The notes under the pieces are model-generated. The model saw only the letters and a list, made by a program, of their open reading frames with translations, was not told where the DNA came from and made no database searches. From NCBI RefSeq assembly GCF_017254845.1, contig NZ_JAFKCU010000003.1, forward strand, positions 248,001 through 312,000: a stretch of 64,000 nucleotides of DNA. Direction: 5' to 3'. Source of the stretch: Algoriphagus pacificus. Its GTDB lineage: Bacteria > Bacteroidota > Bacteroidia > Cytophagales > Cyclobacteriaceae. The position numbers and the translations under genes are program-made. Of the stretch, positions 27,241 to 34,756 are shown piece after piece (the stretch's first letter is position 1; the number at the start of each line of letters is the position of its first letter).

Positions 27241-28203
27241 ATGAAAAATTACACCAGATATATCGTAGCAGCATTTTTAGTCCTTTCCGTGGTTGTTACC
27301 GCAAAGTCTCAATCCAGAAAGTATATTTCAAATTTCAGTCATTTTCAAAGTTATTTTAATCCTGCGTTGACTGGATATGAAGGAAGTGCGATCAGAGGTT
27401 TTGTCCGAAATCAGTGGTCGGGATTTGAAGGAGCTCCAAAGACCTATTTTATTTCTGCTGAATTGGATTTTGGGGAATTGGCAGGAGAAGAAGATCCAGC
27501 GTTGATGGGGAAAAATGCTGTGTCAGCGAACATGCTTTATGATACTTATGGAGCTTTTCGAGAGACAGAGCTTTTGTTAGCCTATGCCTCAAGGGTTAGG
27601 TTGACAGAAAAGCATAATCTGAGATTGGGAGCTGGATTAAATTATCAGAGTATCCGATTGGATGGAAATGCATTGACCACGGAAGAGCAGAATGATCCTA
27701 CCTTGGGTCAGTATATCGGTCAGTTTTCCAATATGAATGTCATTGACTTTAACTTGGGAATCGCCTTGACTCATGCTAAGTATTACGTTTCTTATGGAAT
27801 GCACCGTGTAGCAGGGGGAAAGATTACTTCAGGAGATGAGTTTATGGATGGTTATCCTTCAGCGATCATGGTTCAGGCAGGATATAGAGAAGCCTTGGGG
27901 CCAAACCTTGCAGTGATCGTGAACGGCTTTTACAGAAGCCAAAAAGACATGAAAGACAATCTTGAATTCAACTTAAAAGCTTTGCTAATGGATAGGGTTT
28001 GGGTTGGAGTGGGAAACCGTGTCAACTACGCCACAAACGCTCAACTTGGAGTATTGACAAAACGATTGAGAATTGGCTACCTGTATGAGTTTTCTACTGG
28101 TGGAGGGTATAATCTTCCGGGTAATACGCATGAGTTTACAGCTGTCTTTAATCTGTTCCGAGATAATACCCGCAGATATGATAATGAAGTTCTGATCTGG
28201 TAA
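27241..28203 (+). CDS. PorP/SprF family type IX secretion system-associated outer-membrane protein
   Basis: This is a 320-residue beta-barrel protein. The start at 27241 (MKNYTRYIVAAF) is preferred over a start at 27205, which would fall inside the terminator hairpin. A signal peptide (to about AKSQS) is followed by the family opening FQSYFNPALTGYEGS and RNQWSGFEGAPKTYF, and by alternating strands (RLTEKHNLRLGAGLNYQ, RVWVGVGNRVNYA). In Flavobacterium, SprF is needed for surface export of the adhesin SprB, which also has a type B C-terminal domain. The adjacent giant adhesin makes this protein its probable dedicated partner. Specific partner use is inferred from position. Confidence 0.92.
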   Translation: MKNYTRYIVAAFLVLSVVVTAKSQSRKYISNFSHFQSYFNPALTGYEGSAIRGFVRNQWSGFEGAPKTYFISAELDFGELAGEEDPALMGKNAVSANMLYDTYGAFRETELLLAYASRVRLTEKHNLRLGAGLNYQSIRLDGNALTTEEQNDPTLGQYIGQFSNMNVIDFNLGIALTHAKYYVSYGMHRVAGGKITSGDEFMDGYPSAIMVQAGYREALGPNLAVIVNGFYRSQKDMKDNLEFNLKALLMDRVWVGVGNRVNYATNAQLGVLTKRLRIGYLYEFSTGGGYNLPGNTHEFTAVFNLFRDNTRRYDNEVLIW

Positions 28204-28225
28204 GTAGACAGGAGAAATTTATTTA

Positions 28226-28250
28226 TAAGCCCAAAGAGATTTGGGCTTTA
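28226..28250. terminator. Bidirectional terminator between PorP/SprF and GH25 genes
   Basis: AAGCCCAAA-GAGA-TTTGGGCTT is a 9-bp stem, followed on the plus strand by TTATTTTTTTA. It overlaps the stop of the convergent GH25 gene at 28248, so it can serve both. Confidence 0.8.
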
Positions 28251-28988
28251 TTTTTTTATTACCTCAAATGGCTTTTGAGGATTATATAAATCATGGTCTA
28301 CCTGACCAATTGCGCCTTCAATTGCACCTCTCTCAGATCTTTGCCAAATAAGCCAGCCACTTTGCTCCCAAATTTTTGGTGGAGTTGGTGAGTCCACTCC
28401 ATATTCCGCAATCCAAAGTTGATAATCAGCAAATACAGAATCAGTCAAGTAAGCATCTCCAAAAGTAGGGTTAGTGTAAATAATTGGCTTGACTTCCAAA
28501 TTGGATTCTACATGTTTTAGCCATTGTAAGACATCTTCTTGAAAGGTTCCCTGATCAACGCTTCCTTTGATTCCTCCTGATTCTAAATCCAAAACCGGAG
28601 GCATGTCGCCTGGGCCATAATCAATGGATTTTAAGAAAAATTCAGCTTGAGTGATGGGATCATCATCCGATATATAAAAGTGATAGGAACCATGGGCAAG
28701 ATTATTTTGATGTGCTCCGGCTTTGTTTGCCAAATACTCAGGATCTAAATAGGTTTCCCCTTCTGTAGCTTTATCATAAACAAATGTGATTTGAGCATCT
28801 TTTATTTCCTGCCAATTTATTTCTCCCTGAAAATGGGAAACATCTATTCCTAAGATTTGGGACGGTGGCTTTATAGGTTGTGTTGTGGGTTCAGATTCTT
28901 CATTTTGATTTAAATCACTTTTATTTTCTTGTTTACAGGAACTTAGTAGTAAAAAAGCCAAAAGGAAAAAGGATATAGGTTTACTCAT
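28248..28988 (-). CDS. GH25-family lysozyme (N-acetylmuramidase) lipoprotein
   Basis: This 246-residue protein has a lipoprotein signal (FLLLSSC, Cys at about residue 18) and a Glu/Asp/Thr-rich linker. The GH25 domain follows: GIDVSHFQGEINW at the first strand (catalytic-site Asp), VYDKATEGETYLDP, GSYHFYI, and the active-site acidic pair in MPPVLDLESGG. The C-terminal WQRSERGAIEGAIGQVDHDLYN matches the end of the fold. It should cleave peptidoglycan between MurNAc and GlcNAc, acting in the periplasm or at the outer membrane. Its start overlaps the stop of the upstream membrane-protein gene (ATGA), so expression is coupled. No immunity or toxin delivery feature is visible. Confidence 0.9.
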   Translation of the reverse strand: MSKPISFFLLAFLLLSSCKQENKSDLNQNEESEPTTQPIKPPSQILGIDVSHFQGEINWQEIKDAQITFVYDKATEGETYLDPEYLANKAGAHQNNLAHGSYHFYISDDDPITQAEFFLKSIDYGPGDMPPVLDLESGGIKGSVDQGTFQEDVLQWLKHVESNLEVKPIIYTNPTFGDAYLTDSVFADYQLWIAEYGVDSPTPPKIWEQSGWLIWQRSERGAIEGAIGQVDHDLYNPQKPFEVIKK

Positions 28989-29884
28989 GGTGATGTATCA
29001 GATTTTATGTTACTGATTGATTCAAGGTTTTTCAGCTTTTCATCAATTTCTTCAAGTGGTTTAGAGTTGTTAAACAATTGCTTTATTGCCAAGGAAACCA
29101 AGTACCAAAAGAGGACAGGAAAGAGTACAAAAACGATAATGATATTACTTATTAAGGATACAACGAGTTCTAAACCGTGATTTCCAGCAAACCGCAAAAT
29201 ATCCAAAAGGTCTTTTCCTAATTTATTGATCTCTTCAGAAACTTTGTCGGAGAGACTAATTACATCATCCTCAACCTTATTGAATAGAGATAATTTTCCT
29301 TTATGCTTCTCTTTTTGAATGCTTTCCAAAGAGTCTAAAGCTTCCTTATTGACTGATTTCTGGGAATTGATTGAGTCTTTTGTTGCTTGTAGATGATTTT
29401 TCAAATCAGTTCCCAAATCCATTTCCATTTGATGTGAAATACCTGACATAAGTTGAGTGTAAATGCCTAAACCAGGTGTAATCAGGAGACCGATGAATAA
29501 AAGCTTGAGTGAAATACCTTTAATTTTTGGGACAAATAGCCCGACAAATGATGCAATCAATAGGATTTTAAAAAACCACCATTCACTTATTTTAAGTAAT
29601 CCCAATTGAAGCAGCAATAACAAATCTGCAAAATTGAGGTAGGAGAGAAGCTTGTCAAAATCATTCTCATAAACATGAGCCCAAGATTTTAAAAAAGGGA
29701 TGTTTTCAGCAAGAGGAATTGTGACGGTCTCTATTTCTTCTAAAATTAAAATGCTTTCAGAAATTTCTTTTGCGGCATTGTCTTCAAAGGCAAGTGAAGA
29801 AGAATAAAAGGGGTTAAAAAAAGATATGATTATAAAAACTGCCAATACAATTTTTATAATGATATCCTTGGATGGGATTTTCAT
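28985..29884 (-). CDS. Unknown multi-pass membrane protein coupled to the GH25 lysozyme
   Basis: This is a 299-residue protein of unrecognised family. The ATG at 29884 (MKIPSKDIII) is preferred to one 26 codons upstream, which would add a hydrophobic tail. A first transmembrane segment (residues about 9-26) is followed by an extracytoplasmic stretch with acidic residues, helices near residues 80-140 including KGISLKLLFIGLLITPGLG, and a charged region rich in Asp, Lys and Glu (about 160-235). A last strong helix lies near the C-terminus (SLISNIIIVFVLFPVLFWYLV), before a short charged tail. The ATGA overlap with the lysozyme gene suggests they work together, perhaps in cell-wall remodelling. 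A holin-like role is conceivable, but the length and C-terminal tail do not match known holins. Confidence 0.6.
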   Translation of the reverse strand: MKIPSKDIIIKIVLAVFIIISFFNPFYSSSLAFEDNAAKEISESILILEEIETVTIPLAENIPFLKSWAHVYENDFDKLLSYLNFADLLLLLQLGLLKISEWWFFKILLIASFVGLFVPKIKGISLKLLFIGLLITPGLGIYTQLMSGISHQMEMDLGTDLKNHLQATKDSINSQKSVNKEALDSLESIQKEKHKGKLSLFNKVEDDVISLSDKVSEEINKLGKDLLDILRFAGNHGLELVVSLISNIIIVFVLFPVLFWYLVSLAIKQLFNNSKPLEEIDEKLKNLESISNIKSDTSP

Positions 29885-30012
29885 GACAAAACAATTAAAT
29901 AAAAAAACTAACCTAAATAAGATGAAACAGAAATATTGAAATACTATTTCAAAAAAAAGCATTGTAGCTACAAAGCTATTGCTACATGTACAATATAATC
30001 AATTTGGATTTG

Positions 30013-30630
30013 TTATACAGAAATCAATTTAAAATGATAATTGGATTGTTCTTTTTTCTGCCAAGTTATCTCTTTACTTAAATGATAAAATGCTTCCAAT
30101 AGAATGGCATTTTCCATTTGCCCAGCATCAATTGCTTTAAAACCAATTAACTCTATCAATCTTTTAATTCTAATTTTTTCAACATTTCCATCTCCACAGA
30201 AATAGGTTTCTTTTACTATTCCTAGGATATCAGAATTAGGGTAATCCAAACCAAGATTATTGAATGCTTTGAATACCAAATTATTAGGGGCGGATTTTTT
30301 GATTTTTAAAGTATTGATATTTACCAAATCATTGGTGAAACAACTGTTGGTGCAATCAATGATTAATTTTTCTTCAAGGTCCACTGACTTCAAAGCATTA
30401 CAGATGTTTTCCAGGTGCTCATTTTCACAGCAAATCAATATAATATCTGCCTGTATAATTGCTGATTCATAAGGACAGATACGATCAAAAAATCTATTTA
30501 AGACTTTCCATTCTGTAGCTTCTGTATCAAAATCATTTCTTACTCCAAATACCACACTAAGACCAGCATCTATATATTTTTTGCCTAGTGTTTTTGATAA
30601 ATTTGTACCACCTAATATTCCAAGTTTCAT
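30013..30630 (-). CDS. NAD(P)-binding protein of the F420-dependent oxidoreductase/dehydrogenase type
   Basis: This 205-residue protein has an N-terminal Rossmann fold: LGILGGTNLSKTLGKKY at residues 3-19 is a variant GxGxxG dinucleotide site, followed by VVFGVRND and a later strand IILICCENEH. The EKLIIDCTNS strand and KAFNNLG near residue 120 resemble NADPH-dependent F420 reductase-type and related NAD(P)-binding proteins. The substrate is unknown. Bacteroidota do not generally make F420, so another redox partner is more likely. It appears monocistronic, and its upstream region is AT-rich without a clear promoter. Confidence 0.6.
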   Translation of the reverse strand: MKLGILGGTNLSKTLGKKYIDAGLSVVFGVRNDFDTEATEWKVLNRFFDRICPYESAIIQADIILICCENEHLENICNALKSVDLEEKLIIDCTNSCFTNDLVNINTLKIKKSAPNNLVFKAFNNLGLDYPNSDILGIVKETYFCGDGNVEKIRIKRLIELIGFKAIDAGQMENAILLEAFYHLSKEITWQKKEQSNYHFKLISV

Positions 30631-30930
30631 AGCTATATTTTTAAATGGGTGAAATGAATAGCTTTAATTATGATGATTTTTTTTTAGAAATAAATTCCAT
30701 ATTAAATAATATAAAATCAATAGGAACGTTGGAAATCTACCTTATATATTAATAATATCAAAATAATATTTCGATAATTATATAGGTATATGATGTAAGC
30801 CAAAAGTGTGTTTATAAAAGTCAAAAATTGTAATTTGAAATGATTGATATAAAAATTCTTAGTTGAAGATTTTTTAAAATCAGAATAAAATTTTACTTAC
30901 TACTTAATATTTCTTAGCCGAAAAGCAACA
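30631..30930. other. AT-rich intergenic stretch without a gene
   Basis: No convincing ORF or RNA gene was seen. It is strongly AT-rich (runs of T and A, for example around 30675 and 30700) and lies between the 5' end of the NAD(P)-binding protein gene and the ROK kinase terminator, so it probably holds the promoter for the former. Confidence 0.5.
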
Positions 30931-30960
30931 AAAAACCCACTGTAAAATCAGTGGGTTTTT
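30931..30960. terminator. Strong intrinsic terminator after the ROK kinase gene
   Basis: AAAAACCCACTG-TAAAAT-CAGTGGGTTTTT forms a 12-bp stem including A/T flanks, usable in both directions. It lies 24 bases past the stop of the minus-strand kinase. Confidence 0.85.
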
Positions 30961-30984
30961 CGATAAAGTCTTGATTTTCAAAGC

Positions 30985-31644
30985 TTACAAATTGAAGTCC
31001 TCTTCCCAAAGTCTAAAGCCTCCTTTGAAGGCATTTTGATTGGTGCCTAGTCGGCAACCTTCTGGTACATTGGTAATGAGTTTGGAATTTCCTCCACCTA
31101 ATAATATGTCGTCAGGCTGAAATACATGAGCAAATTTTTCAATACAATTCCCTACATGCTTTTCCCATCTTTTTGATCCGCTCTTTTGTAAATACTCTTT
31201 TCCTACGTAGGATTCAAAAGTACTTTTCTTGTAAGGTAAATGACCACCTTCAAGTGGGATAATAGTTCTGTTCACAATCATTGCTGTACCAAGGCCAGTC
31301 CCAAAGCCAAGAAATAATAGCTTCTTGTTTTCGTAGCCACCCAAAGCCTGCATAGCAGCATCATTGATGATTTTCACCGGGCAATTAAATGCTCCGTCAA
31401 AATCAAATGTTTCCCAACCTGAACCAAGGTTTACAGGTTCGCTTAGAATTTTATTGTTTTTTACAACTCCAGGAAAACCGATGGATACTCGGTCATATTT
31501 CCAATCTGCAGCATGTTCTTTAATCAATGGCAGCATTTCTTCCGGTGAAAAAGTACTTCCCGAAGGGATTTTTATCCGTTCTGGCTGACCAGTTGCTAAA
31601 ATTTTAATATTTGACCCTCCGATGTCGATTACTAATATTTTCAT
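30985..31644 (-). CDS. ROK-family kinase, probable polyphosphate glucokinase
   Basis: This 219-residue sugar kinase has the ROK/ASKHA phosphate motif VIDIGGSNIKILA at the N-terminus, the NDAAMQALGGY segment where the catalytic Asp is expected, and GFGTGLGTAMI in the phosphate-2 region. PLEGGHLPY and LLGGGNSKL follow. The ROK pattern combined with the small size and EGGHL region fits polyphosphate-glucose phosphotransferases (PPGK), which phosphorylate glucose using polyphosphate or ATP. At 219 residues it is shorter than mycobacterial PPGK (about 265), mainly through loss at the ends. The donor cannot be read from sequence. Confidence 0.78.
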   Translation of the reverse strand: MKILVIDIGGSNIKILATGQPERIKIPSGSTFSPEEMLPLIKEHAADWKYDRVSIGFPGVVKNNKILSEPVNLGSGWETFDFDGAFNCPVKIINDAAMQALGGYENKKLLFLGFGTGLGTAMIVNRTIIPLEGGHLPYKKSTFESYVGKEYLQKSGSKRWEKHVGNCIEKFAHVFQPDDILLGGGNSKLITNVPEGCRLGTNQNAFKGGFRLWEEDFNL

Positions 31645-31873
31645 GCTTTAAATGTGAATTTCTCAGAAGCGAAATTGCGTTTTACTTTTGGTGACTGTTT
31701 TATTTAAATACTTTATAACCAATGGAATCCGGGTGAAAAAAGTTTGCTTGCAGTGAATAAGCAGTTAATTTCATAATTAAAGATAATCAATATTATTTTT
31801 TAGAAGGTTGAGAATTCTTAAAAGAATAAGCAATTTTATTTTGCCAATCAGATCTTTTCAAAACTCCTCAGTC

Positions 31874-32341
31874 ATGTTACCAAGCCATCTCTTATCATTC
31901 TATCAGGACTTTTTTCATTACAACCATCAAATCAATTTTAAGCTTTCAAATTCTTTCAATTCGAAATTGGATCTTTTAAGTCCCAAGATCATTAGGTTGG
32001 CTTGTCATATTATAAATGCCCACAATATATGGAATGCTAGATTGGAAGGGATTTCTGATTCATGTAAACCTTGGGATCTTTTTCCTTTGGAGTCGTTTGC
32101 TGAAAAAGATGAACAAAATTACCTGACGACACTTAAGATTCTTGAGAAAATAGATTTTGACGAAAGGATCGTCTACACAAACTCTATGGGAATCAAATAT
32201 GAAAGTATTAATAAGGATATTCTCACTCATATGGTTAATCATTCCACTTATCATCGTGGACAAATTGCGATGCTGATGCGAGAGTCAGGATTAGAGCCGG
32301 TTCCTTCTGATTTTATTCATTTTAAAAGTAAAGTCTTGTAA
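31874..32341 (+). CDS. DinB-family protein
   Basis: This is a 155-residue protein. The ATG at 31874 (MLPSHLLSFYQDFF) fits the start of DinB helices better than a TTG 22 codons upstream. The metal site His residues are expected in LACHIINAHNIW and in the C-terminal HMVNHSTYHRGQIAMLMRE, the most conserved DinB_2-type segment. DinB proteins are four-helix bundles resembling mycothiol- or bacillithiol-dependent transferases and are often damage- or stress-inducible. Substrate unknown. It appears to be transcribed alone. Confidence 0.82.
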   Translation: MLPSHLLSFYQDFFHYNHQINFKLSNSFNSKLDLLSPKIIRLACHIINAHNIWNARLEGISDSCKPWDLFPLESFAEKDEQNYLTTLKILEKIDFDERIVYTNSMGIKYESINKDILTHMVNHSTYHRGQIAMLMRESGLEPVPSDFIHFKSKVL

Positions 32342-32547
32342 TAAGAAGTACTCGTCCGAAAAATTTTCCCCAATCTGTTACTTTATTTCTTAGGTGAATT
32401 TCTGGTTCGTGGTTTTTAAGAATCAATTCCTAGTTTTAAGTGTCTGAAAATCAATTAGATGAATGATATAAAAGGATATTTTGCTTCTTAGGCATGACTT
32501 ATGGTTTATATAGAGTGAAATAAATTAATTCACTAAAAATAGATATC

Positions 32548-32739
32548 ATGAGTGCATTTGAAGATAAATTAAAAGGAAACTGGAACGAAATTAAAGGAAA
32601 AGTAAAGCAAGAGTATGCTGAGCTAACCGAAGATGATTTGACGTACCAAGAAGGTCAGGAAGATGAGCTATTGGGAAGAATCCAGAAAAAAACAGGAAAA
32701 GGTAAAGAAGAGGTTAAAAGCTTTATCGACAGCCTATAA
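32548..32739 (+). CDS. CsbD family stress-response protein
   Basis: This 63-residue protein is fully typical of the CsbD family: the KLKGNWNEIKGKVKQEYAEL helix, the DLTYQEGQEDELLGRI segment and a Lys/Glu-rich end. Members are small cytoplasmic or surface-associated proteins strongly induced by general stress; the molecular role is not known. It ends before a strong bidirectional terminator shared with the convergent histone H1-like gene. Confidence 0.92.
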   Translation: MSAFEDKLKGNWNEIKGKVKQEYAELTEDDLTYQEGQEDELLGRIQKKTGKGKEEVKSFIDSL

Positions 32740-32760
32740 TCCTAAAAAATAATTAAAATT

Positions 32761-32796
32761 AAAAAGCCCTGTATTTGTAAAAATACAGGGCTTTTT
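32761..32796. terminator. Bidirectional terminator between csbD-like and histone H1-like genes
   Basis: AAAAAGCCCTGTATTT-GTAA-AAATACAGGGCTTTTT is a 16-bp perfect stem with a 4-base loop, with U-runs in both directions. It lies between two convergent stops (32739 and 32804). Confidence 0.92.
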
Positions 32797-32803
32797 ATTG
32801 GGT

Positions 32804-32983
32804 TTACTTTGCAGCGTTTTTCTTTGCAGTTACTTCTGCTCTGATTTCTTGTGCCAGATTCTTGATGGCTTGCATACCATTTCTTACTCTTGTTCCAGCA
32901 GCTTTGTTGCCTGCTTCGTAGAACTTAGTGAAATCTGCTTCCAAAGAATCAACTAATTCTTGTACTTCTTTAAATCTGCTCAT
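32804..32983 (-). CDS. Histone H1-like small basic protein
   Basis: This gene is 59 codons long, below common ORF cut-offs. It begins MSRFKEVQELVDSLEADF and ends EVTAKKNAAK, with a Lys/Arg/Ala-rich tail. It resembles the small histone H1-like proteins (Hc1-type) that are widespread in Bacteroidota and thought to be nucleoid-associated. The start at 32983 follows an A-rich stretch, and the shared terminator downstream supports expression. DNA-binding is inferred from family and charge. Confidence 0.82.
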   Translation of the reverse strand: MSRFKEVQELVDSLEADFTKFYEAGNKAAGTRVRNGMQAIKNLAQEIRAEVTAKKNAAK

Positions 32984-33305
32984 AATAGCTTTTTGTTTAA
33001 AATTAAATTTAGGTTGACGGGCACTTTGCTGCCATTTAGTAATAATAGCAACTTTAATACCCTTTGAAAAGCCTTTTGAGTTTGATTTTTATCTTTTTTC
33101 GCTATTTATCATGATTTCAGGCAAATAAATATGAAATCCTTAGTGAATTCCTCTGTTTCTGTCTCGAAGTTTCCTTTTTACTGACGAGTTTTTTACAGTT
33201 TAATCCATCCCTTTTTCATCTAGATCTCCCTCTGATCATTCAAAAATTGCCAACATTTTCATCAAATCGGGCAAGAATGCCACTGATTTTAAGTTCTGAG
33301 GAGCT
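32984..33305. other. Intergenic region without a supported gene
   Basis: The start-side 100 bases probably hold the promoter of the histone H1-like gene. The rest is the 3' side of the SusD gene. ORFs here are under 20 codons and no terminator-like hairpin with a U-run was recognised. Confidence 0.5.
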
Positions 33306-34754
33306 TTATTTTTCCCACCAAACTTTGCTATTGATATTATCTCCACCCATTCTACTGGCTGCCGCCTGATAATTTACATTATTGACTGCCTGTTCTGATT
33401 CTGGATAAAGGTATCTGACTGGATATTTATGGTCATTTAAATTATCAGGACCTGGAGTCAAAGCCGGAATGCCTGTTCTTCTAATATTGAACCAGGCTTC
33501 ATGTCCATTATTGATAAGTGCTAGCCACTTCTGAGTTAAAATCTTGGTCAGATCATTTGTTCCATCCAATGCGACATTAGGTCTACTGAAATAATCTGCT
33601 GGGACAGGTGTTTCATAATATTTGAAACTCGCCGCAACTCCATTTTCATAATATGCTTTTGCATCTCCGGTGATATATCCTCGAGCAACAGCTTCGGCCA
33701 AAGCAAATTGCAATTCGGCATATTGCATAAACTGTCCATCAACTCCATCTGGAACATCTCGGAAAATTGGGCCGAATAAAGAAACATCATTTAGATTGAT
33801 TCCTCGGTCGTTTATCGTTTCTCTATTAAGTCCATTTTGAAGTCCTTTGAATGTAGGTGTACCATCTGTCACACTTTTTTGTGTGGGTTTATAAAGAACC
33901 TGTTGTCTTGGATCATTCCAAGCTTTCAAAACTGAGTCTACCGTCAAAGTCATTCGATGCTCTTGGTACAATCCCAAAGCTGCTTGTGACATGGGCCATT
34001 GATTTGGAGCAGAAGCCAAATAGGGAACTACAGCATTATCGGAATTTGAAAGCATCAAATCATTTTCATCAGCCAAAGCCTGTAACTCAGAGAAATCAGT
34101 CAAACGCTTCGAAATTCTAAGGATGTAACGTACTCTCAATGAATTGGCAAATCGTCTCCATTTATCCAGGTTGTTATTGAACATCATATCACCTTGGATG
34201 CTTGTACTCGTATTTTTGAGAGTAGCAGCAGATTTCTTCAACAAAGCCAAAATGCCAATTTCTGGATCCGTATAAATCTTTTCCTGGCTGTCATAAGCAG
34301 GGTTGTAGACTCCAGCTTTTGCTCCCAAAGCTTCAGAATAAGGCACATCTCCCCACATATCAGTCAATTGGGAAAAGAAATAGGCTTTCATGATATCCGA
34401 CACAGCATTGTAGGCCTCATTAGTTGCTGGGTTGGTTTGAATGGATTCAATATCATTCAAAAGCCTGTAAATGCCATTCCAATATTGAGCATTACTCCCC
34501 ATTTCATAGCGATCGATTCTTTCAAATTCAACACTTGCCGCAAACTGAGCTAAGTAATTTGCCAAACGGAATCCCTGAGTATAGGTATTTTCATTTGCAG
34601 CCACAGAGATCACATTGGAAAGCAGGAATTGTGGTCCTATTGCTTCCGGTGAATTTGGATTGGTATTGATTTCCTCAAAACCTTCTGTGCAGGAGAAAGT
34701 GAAAAATAGCGTAAAGAGGATCGCTGCAGTATTTAATTTATATAGCTTTTTCAT
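33306..34754 (-). CDS. SusD/RagB-type outer-membrane lipoprotein (SusD-like_2 type)
   Basis: This 482-residue surface nutrient-binding lipoprotein has a signal peptide with lipobox FTFSC at about residue 22. It has the SusD opening GFEEINTNPNSPEAIGPQFL, TPR-like helices (AYNAVSDIMKAYFFSQLTDMWGDVPYSEA), and the conserved C-terminal block AWFNIRRTGIPAL and VRYLYPESEQAVN. It fits the SusD-like_2 group. It pairs with the TonB-linked SusC protein upstream by only two bases, so both are made from one operon and form a substrate-capturing lid-and-barrel complex. Substrate is unknown, since no glycoside hydrolase or sensor gene is adjacent. Confidence 0.93.
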   Translation of the reverse strand: MKKLYKLNTAAILFTLFFTFSCTEGFEEINTNPNSPEAIGPQFLLSNVISVAANENTYTQGFRLANYLAQFAASVEFERIDRYEMGSNAQYWNGIYRLLNDIESIQTNPATNEAYNAVSDIMKAYFFSQLTDMWGDVPYSEALGAKAGVYNPAYDSQEKIYTDPEIGILALLKKSAATLKNTSTSIQGDMMFNNNLDKWRRFANSLRVRYILRISKRLTDFSELQALADENDLMLSNSDNAVVPYLASAPNQWPMSQAALGLYQEHRMTLTVDSVLKAWNDPRQQVLYKPTQKSVTDGTPTFKGLQNGLNRETINDRGINLNDVSLFGPIFRDVPDGVDGQFMQYAELQFALAEAVARGYITGDAKAYYENGVAASFKYYETPVPADYFSRPNVALDGTNDLTKILTQKWLALINNGHEAWFNIRRTGIPALTPGPDNLNDHKYPVRYLYPESEQAVNNVNYQAAASRMGGDNINSKVWWEK

Positions 34755-34756
34755 GA

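Noticed and set aside
28248-29884. GH25 and membrane protein as a phage lysis cassette
   Set aside because: The lysozyme is a lipoprotein with a host-type signal and no phage genes are nearby; the membrane partner does not match holins in length or layout.
30631-30930. Search for small RNA or small ORF in the AT-rich gap
   Set aside because: Only very short frames and no stable hairpin apart from the kinase terminator.
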